From NCBI GenBank assembly GCA_963662155.1, contig OY759271.1, positions 38,993,581 to 39,057,580 of the forward strand: 64,000 bases of DNA. The letters run 5' to 3'. The DNA comes from Lamellibrachia columna (lineage: Eukaryota; Annelida; Polychaeta; Sabellida; Siboglinidae). Position 1 is the first letter of the stretch; every line of letters starts with the position of its first letter. Made by a program: the position numbers and the translations under genes. A model generated the notes under the pieces. The model made no database searches, had not been told where the DNA came from, and was given only the letters and a program-made list of their open reading frames with translations. This document shows, one piece after another, positions 57,646 through 64,000 of this stretch.

Positions 57646-57722
57646 AACTTATATTTTGACCCACTTAGGGGTTATCTTGAAACATTGATGTTTGATAAAC
57701 AACAACATTGGTTTGATTGTGC

Positions 57723-58640
57723 GGGGGGGGGGGTTACCACAGGTCTGTTTCATGTACCAATGTTAGGAGGGTGGGGAGTTACCACAGGTCTGTTTCATGT
57801 ACCATTGTGGGGGGAGTTACCACAGGGCTGTTTCATGTACCATTGTGGGGGGAGTTATCACAGGTCTGTTTCATGTACCATTGTGGGGGGAGTTACCACT
57901 TGGCTGTTTCATATACCATTGTGGGGGGAGTTACCACAGGGCTGTTTCATGTACCATTGTGGGGGGAGTTACCACAGGTCTGTTTCATGTACCATTGTGG
58001 GGGGAGTTACCACTTGGCTGTTTCATGTACCATTGTGGGGGGAGTTACCACAGGGCTGTTTCATGTACCATTGTGGGGGGAGTTATCACAGGTCTGTTTC
58101 ATGTACCATTGTTGGGGGAGTTACCACAGGTCTGTTTCATGTACCATTGTGGGGGGAGTTACCACTTGGCTGTTTCATATACCATTGTGGGGGGAGTTAC
58201 CACAGGGCTGTTTCATGTACCATTGTGGGGGGAGTTACCACAGGTCTGTTTCATGTACCATTGTGGGGGGAGTTACCACAGGTCTGTTTCATGTACCATT
58301 GTGGGGGAGTTACCACAGGTCTGTTTCATGTACCATTGTGGGGGAGTTACCACAGGTCTGTTTCATGTACCATTGTGGGGGAGTTACCACAGGTCTGTTT
58401 CAAGTACCATTGTGGGGGGAGTTACCACAGGTCTGTTTCATGTACCATTGTGGGGGGAGTTACCACAGGTCTGTTTCATGTACCATTGTGGGGGAGTTAC
58501 CACAGGTCTGTTTCATGTACCAATGTGGGGGGAGTTACCACAGGGCTGTTTCATGTACCATTGTGGGGGGAGTTACCACAGGTCTGTTTCATGTACCATT
58601 GTGGGGGAGTTACCACAGGTCTGTTTCATGTACCAATGTA
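57723..58640. repeat. 38-39-bp minisatellite, about 23 copies
   Basis: The unit contains gagttaccacaggtctgttt, catgtaccattgtg and a G run of five or six that changes the unit length. The array begins beside a run of 12 G near 57723. Three overlapping open frames (up to 352 codons) are artefacts of a stop-free unit. Confidence 0.95.
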
Positions 58641-59228
58641 CACCGGCTTCATGACTAGTTGAAAGAGTCCTCATGAGACCATCAGATTCTAGTAACCATA
58701 ACAACGGCATAACCTGTTAACAGACTTGTCAGTTTATAGAGCTCTCCAAGTGCAGGAAACTAACTAGGTCCAATGTAATAAAATGTATGATTAAATTGAA
58801 CAATTTCATAATAATAAACTTCTGTATCACCTGAACCCTCAGGACCCAAGCTCAGAGGTGCAGGGAATATTGACTTACAACTTTCTAATGTACCTGGCTA
58901 CCTGTATTGTTATATGGCTTTATTTTTATAATGCAAATAATGCTGTAATAATGTTATTTACTTTAAGTAAATAGCCTAACTTTTATAGCCTCAAAGACTT
59001 ATTGTATCAAGACTTTCAATGTTTAAAAATTTCCATCACAGACTGTAAATGTTGGCTCAGGTTTGTTTGTTTGTTAACCTCAGTACATTCATAATCATGG
59101 GTATCCACCAACATTCATAGTGAAAGTAATGAAACAATTTACTAATGGTGAATGCCAAAGTATACGATATAACAAATATATAGGCCTAGCACTTGGCCAA
59201 GTTTGTGTCAATATGTATGTGTTTGACC
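58641..59228. other. No gene seen
   Basis: AT-rich unique spacer between two arrays. Confidence 0.45.
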
Positions 59229-60412
59229 AGGTACATTGTTACTGGCATACATGTACATTGTTATTGGCATACATGTACATTGTTACTGGCATACATGTAC
59301 ATTGTTACTGGCATACATGTACATTGTTATTGGCATACATGTACATTGTTACTGGCATACATGTACATTGTTATTGGCATACATATACATTGTTATTGGC
59401 ATACATGTACATTGTTACTGGCATACATATACATTGTTACTGGCATACATGTACATTGTTACTGGCACACATGTACATTGTTACTGGCATACATGTACAT
59501 TGTTACTGGCATACATGTACATTGTTACTGGCATACATGTACATTGTTACTGGGATACATATACATTGTTATTGGCATACATGTACATTGTTATTGGCAT
59601 ACATGTACATTGTTACTGGCATACATGTACATTGTTACTGGCATACATGTACATTGTTACTGGCATACATTGTTATTGGCATACATGTACATTGTTACTG
59701 GCATACATATACATTGTTACTGGCATACATGTACATTGTTACTGGCACACATGTACATTGTTATTGGCATACATGTACATTGTTACTGGCATACATATAC
59801 ATTGTTACTGGCATACATGTACATTGTTACTGGCACACATGTACATTGTTACTGGCATACATGTACATTGTTACTGGCATACATGTACATTGTTATTGGC
59901 ATACATGTACATTGTTACTGGCATACATATACATTGTTACTGGCATACATGTACATTGTTACTGGCACACATGTACATTGTTACTGGCATACATGTACAT
60001 TGTTACTGGCATACATGTACATTGTTACTGGCATACATGTACATTGTTACTGGCACACATGTACATTGTTATTGGCATATATGTACATTGTTACTGGCAT
60101 ACATGTACATTGTTAGTGGTACATATGTACATTGTTACTGGCACACATGTACATTGTTACTGGCACACATGTACATTGTTACTGGCATACATGTACATTG
60201 TTAGTGGCACATATGTACATTGTTACTGGCATACATGTACATTGTTAGTGGCACATATGTACATTGTTACTGGCATACATGTACATTGTTACTGGCATAC
60301 ATGTACATTGTTAGTGGCATACATGTACATTGTTACTGGCATACATGTACATTGTTACTGGCATACATGTACATTGTTACTGGCATACATGTACATTGTT
60401 ACTGGCATACAT
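59229..60412. repeat. 22-bp minisatellite, about 54 copies
   Basis: The unit is acatgtacattgttactggc followed by at. It contains the palindrome acatgtacat-like atgtacat. Variants include tattggc, cacacatg, acatatac and tagtggc. Open frames up to 442 codons are artefacts. Short remnants of the array reappear at about 60755-60815, to the right of the SINE. Confidence 0.96.
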
Positions 60413-60740
60413 GTAAAGTTCTTATATAGTGCAGTATCCAGTCCGTAGGACCGCTCAAAGCGCTTTACACTTCACCCCCTGGCAGACCTGTTCATTCCAA
60501 GGCCATTTCAACTTCTCTGGGAAGTATTCAGCCACGCTGCAATTGCTGCACGAAGGCTATTCGTTCACATATCCACTGTCTGTATTGCCAGGTACTCATT
60601 TATACACCTGAGTGAACTGTGACAACGTGGGGTGGTCAAACTTGCCAAAGGTTCAAAGCGACCGCAGTGGGATTTGAAACCAGGTTCTCTCGATTGAGAG
60701 TCCGGCCTTCTAACCGGTATGCTATCGCACCCCACAAATG
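60413..60740 (-). mobile_element. tRNA-derived SINE, minus orientation
   Basis: Read on the minus strand, the right end carries Pol III-type boxes: box A TAGCATACCGG (plus 60714-60724) and, about 30 bp on, box B-like GGTTTCAAATCC (plus 60669-60680). The head looks like a tRNA: D-arm, then an anticodon-arm-like CCGGACTCTCAATCGAGAG. The body continues about 180 bp to a tail with aaagcgctttgagcgg and actatataagaact, a kind of 3' end common in animal SINE/LINE pairs. It interrupts the 22-bp array. I did not find a clear target-site duplication. Confidence 0.7.
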
Positions 60741-60995
60741 TTATTGTTAGTGATGTACATTGTACATACATGTACAAATGTACATTGTTACTGGCATACA
60801 TGTACATTGTTACTAGACAATACTCTTATTTATATGTTAGTCTTAACAGAAAGATAACAGGTCTAACATAAATGTTCACATTCAGCTGAGTCTTCAGTGG
60901 TGTTTTCTCTTGTTTTGTGGGAACTGAGAACCTTGGTACGGAAGTAAGGGTGAGGCACCGTGATGGCTTAGTCATAATCTACTGGATTTCATGTG

Positions 60996-60997
<2 letters not shown>

Positions 60998-61048
<51 letters not shown>
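60998..61048. repeat. TA microsatellite
   Basis: About 25 uninterrupted TA units. Confidence 0.97.
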
Positions 61049-61052
<4 letters not shown>

Positions 61053-61359
61053 CTTGTGTGTTTATAAAATCTGACTTCCTATCCGCAGCCAACATTTAGT
61101 AGTTTCTAGATGTGCAGTTCCTTTCTGCCTGGATAAGACAGGTGATTAACTGTAGCAGTAGACATCATGTACTCACATTGGCCAGTCATTGCTGGATATC
61201 CAGAGTACCTTGAGTCTGTGTGGAAGTTTGGACATGTGAGTGCATATTGGAAATATGTATATATCATATGGCCTTAGAACAGCTTATGTGTTTACTAGAC
61301 CCAGTAAAATGGTGTGTCTATGGTACACAAAACAAAATTATGGAGAATAATCTGCCATG

Positions 61360-61608
61360 TTAGTTTACTGAAACTTTCCATAAGTGAGCATGGTCTATCC
61401 CTCGGGGGAAATAACCTTGTGGAAGATATGAACTTGTTGGACATATATGTTGGTGGAACAAATGACAGGAAGCAGGTCTTCCTACACATGTCATACTCCG
61501 ATGTCGGCCGTAGAGATGACTCTGTAGATAAGTTGACCATAGACAGAGTCTTGCTTGTGTTTGATTTCTACCTCAAAGTGTCTCCGCTGTCCTACTCTGA
61601 TGACTCCA
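61360..61608 (+). CDS. Possible internal exon, VPS13-like, unidentified
   Basis: An open frame with coding-like composition, bounded by a plausible acceptor (gccatgttag at about 61359) and an excellent donor (GACTCCA|gtgagt at 61609). The translation includes LLKLSISEHGLSLGGNNLVE, then DMNLLDIYVGGTNDRKQVFL, then DKLTIDRVLLVFDFYLKVSP. Alternating hydrophobic beta-strands followed by V-L-VFDFYLKV resemble repeats of VPS13/bridge-like lipid-transfer proteins, but I cannot match a specific region. No neighbouring exon is seen. The left boundary is uncertain, since the frame is open from 61308. Confidence 0.4.
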
Positions 61609-62715
61609 GTGAGTCTTTGACAATCACTCAACCGTGACTGCTACATTCTACTGGCGGACTGAATAGACCAACCTCAGGGAACATGAAGGTTGGACACTGG
61701 TAGTCTTTCAGTTGATCCAGACAATGGCTAGAGAGTGAAATTACTGTCTGTCAACCTACAACTAATGGCCTGCAACATATGATGGTATTGAATGTCTACA
61801 ATTCTGCTGTATCATTATTCAGAATTTGCTGGTTCTTGATTCTATGAAGGAGTTGTCAGGCAACTGTCAGTAGAACGTGTCGTACGATAAATGATTTCCA
61901 TTGTTGATCTCCCATCCATGATATATTATTATTCCTTTTTGTAAGACGACAACATGGGTGTGACTGTTGGTGCAAGTTCACTGTGTTGGCCGGGGCAGGT
62001 CATGTGGACGATTGTGTGCATGCATCCATTAGTGTGTGCATGCATGCATGCATTAGTGTGTGCATGCATGCAGCCATTGGTGTATGCATGCATGCATGCA
62101 TTGGTGTGTGTATGCATGCATGCATTGATGGCAAGCTGGCAAGCTGACAAGCTTCATTCCACTAGTATCTCTGTTGAAAGTCCACAAATCGATGGATAGA
62201 TCTGGTTATATTGATTTAACCTCAAGCATACGTCTTAATCACGGCAGCTAATCTGCAGTATTGCTAACAGTGACTGTTGACATTGTACAGGTATGAGCTA
62301 CAACACTGCTGTTTTGACTGCGCATCATGTATCTTGCTATATTCAAACAAGAAAGCCTAGACAACTTTGATCACCTAGTTCTGATCTACTATTTAAAGGT
62401 TTGTCCCCATAGTTCAAAGCAAATATTGCAAGTAGGGTTATCTTGGTTGCTGCACCAACTCTTTGGAATACGCTCCTACTAGTGTTACGCGGTCATCTGA
62501 GAACATTTTAACCCTTTTTGTTTTGATGCACTTGTGAACTCAGGTCTCCGGGGATTTAGGTGCAATACAAGTTTTTGTATTGTTATTGTATATAAAGTGT
62601 GGACGTCTGCTTGTCAATACCATGCTCACTTTTATTATCCCATGTGTTTTATCTGAGATGAGTCAGAACAAACCAGCATTATCAACATTCTATGCCAGTT
62701 AAGATTGACTGTATA
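61609..62715. other. No gene seen; TGCA-rich repeat
   Basis: Contains short gtgtgcatgcatgcat repeats at about 62014-62130. The rest is unique AT-rich sequence. Confidence 0.45.
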
Positions 62716-63890
62716 CAGGACCAGTAGTAGGACATAGTAGCTCAGAGGTTAGAGCACCAGACTGCATACAGGACCAGTATGGTTGATATAGGACATAGTA
62801 GCTCAGAGGTTAGAGCACCAGACTGCATACAGGACCAGTATGGTTGATATAGGACATAGTAGCTCAGAAGTTAGAGCACCAGACTGCATACAGGACCAGT
62901 AGGTTGATATAGGACATAGTAGCTCAGAGGTTAGAGCACCAGACTGCATACAGGACCAGTATGGTTGATATAGGACATAGTAGCTCAGAGGTTAGAGCAC
63001 CAGACTGCATACAGGACCAGTATGGTTGATATAGGACATAGTAGCTCAGAAGTTAGAGCACCAGACTGCATACAGGACCAGTATGGTTGATATAGGACAT
63101 AGTAGCTCAGAGGTTAGAGCACCAGACTGCATACAGGACCAGTATGGTTGATATAGGACATAGTAGCTCAGAGGTTAGAGCACCAGACTGCATACAGGAC
63201 CAGTATGGTTGATATAGGACATAGTAGCTCAGAAGTTAGAGCACCAGACTGCATACAGGACCAGTATGGTTGATATAGGACATAGTAGCTCAGAGGTTAG
63301 AGCACCAGACTGCATACAGGACCAGTATGGTTGATATAGGACATAGTAGCTCAGAAGTTAGAGCACCAGACTGCATACAGGACCAGTATGGTTGATATAG
63401 GACATAGTAGCTCAGAGGTTAGAGCAACAGACTGCATACAGGACCAGTATGGTTGATATAGGACATAGTAGCTCAGAGGTTAGAGCAACAGACTGCATAC
63501 AGGACCAGTATGGTTGATATAGGACATAGTAGCTCAGAGGTTAGAGCACCAGACGGTATACAGGACCAGTATGGTTGATATAGGACATAGTAGCTCAGAG
63601 GTTAGAGCACCAGACTGCATACAGGACCAGTATGGTTGATATAGGACATAGTAGCTCAGAGGTTAGAGCAACAGACTGCATACAGGACCAGTATGGTTGA
63701 TATAGGACATAGTAGCTCAGAGGTTAGAGCACCAGACTGTATGCAGGACCAGTATGGTTGATATAGGACATAGTAGCTCAGAGGTTAGAGCACCAGACTG
63801 CATACAAGACCAGTATGGTTGATATAGGACATAGTAGCTCAGACATTAGAGCAACAGACTCAAGAAGACCAGGATTTGAGTCCACCTGCT
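62716..63890 (+). repeat. Tandem array of a 61-bp tRNA-like unit, about 19 copies
   Basis: The unit contains ggacatagtagctcagaggt, tagagcaccagactgcatac and aggaccagtatggttgatat. The first 45 bp resemble the 5' half of a tRNA: acceptor-like ggacata, D-arm GCTC-agaggtta-GAGC with box A TAGCTCAGAGG, and an anticodon-arm-like CCAGACTGCATACAGG (loop with GCA, as in tRNA-Cys). Box B is absent in the tandem units, but the last copy continues into GGATTTGAGTCC (63872-63883), a box B-like string, so it may be the ancestral tRNA-derived SINE from which the 61-bp units were amplified. Variants are gaggtt/gaagtt and caccag/caacag. Confidence 0.85.
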
Positions 63891-64000
63891 GCTCTTTCAA
63901 AACTTAGGCAATTTAATTCACCCTACTTTCACCCCACTTTCCCTGTGTTTTTTAGATGAATCAGATTAAACACTAAAAACTGTAGGTCCCTATTGCCCCT
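63891..64000. other. Right edge, unique sequence
   Basis: Probably the body of the SINE-like element whose head ends the array. It includes ttcaccctactttcacccca. No gene is seen. Confidence 0.35.

Noticed and set aside
57604..58662. 352-codon frame
   Set aside because: It is produced by the stop-free 38-39-bp array; three frames are open together.
59120..60448. 442-codon Cys/His/Trp-rich frame
   Set aside because: A reading of the 22-bp array; equivalent frames are open on the same strand.
62716..63890. Cluster of functional tRNA genes
   Set aside because: The units are 61 bp, lack a T-arm/box B and cannot close an acceptor stem; only the 5' half resembles a tRNA.

Overview
This is eukaryotic nuclear DNA, most likely from an invertebrate bilaterian. 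Coding segments are short exons bounded by GT-AG introns. Between them lie many tandem repeats, LINE fragments and tRNA-derived SINE-type repeats. I see no bacterial, phage or CRISPR feature. I cannot fix the species. Minisatellites sitting on splice junctions recall what I remember being reported for amphioxus introns, but that is only a hint.

The central gene is on the + strand at 14880-36080. It is a class I Rab11 family-interacting protein (Rab11-FIP). Thirteen exons were assembled by hand and all join in phase. They encode about 765 residues: the second half of a C2 domain, a Ser/Thr-rich linker with NPF motifs, and a C-terminal Rab11-binding domain. The exon(s) for the start of the C2 domain were not found and probably lie left of the window. 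If so, positions 1-14879 are mostly a large intron filled by a 33-bp array, a 22-bp array, an 8.3-kb array of 67-bp units, a pyrimidine-rich array and a 26-bp array.

The most unusual property is that many minisatellites in this gene sit on, and appear to be copied from, its own splice junctions. Intron 8 opens with about 38 copies of a donor-containing unit whose first ~20 copies stay in the coding frame. Intron 11 ends with 18 copies of the next exon's acceptor region at exact 82-bp spacing. Intron 13 ends with 21-bp units resembling the final acceptor, and also holds 13 almost identical 50-bp units with a strong donor consensus. Introns 5, 6 and 7 begin with repeats related to their donors. 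Intron 10 holds units that match the 5' end of U1 snRNA.

Region 36081-43374 is the Rab11-FIP 3' UTR followed by sequence with no clear gene. At 43375-43587 (- strand) is a complete 70-residue NUPR1/p8-type stress protein. It is divergently paired, across about 540 bp containing CRE, CCAAT and octamer motifs, with a candidate first exon of a KIF21-like kinesin at 44124-44167 (+). I found no further kinesin exon. The rest (44168-64000) is intronic or intergenic in character: 23-, 40-, 39- and 22-bp arrays, a decayed LINE reverse transcriptase at about 54112-55270, an older LINE fragment near 52800, a SINE inside the 22-bp array, one or two possible unidentified exons (about 57601 and 61360-61608), and a tandem array of a 61-bp tRNA-like unit at the right end.
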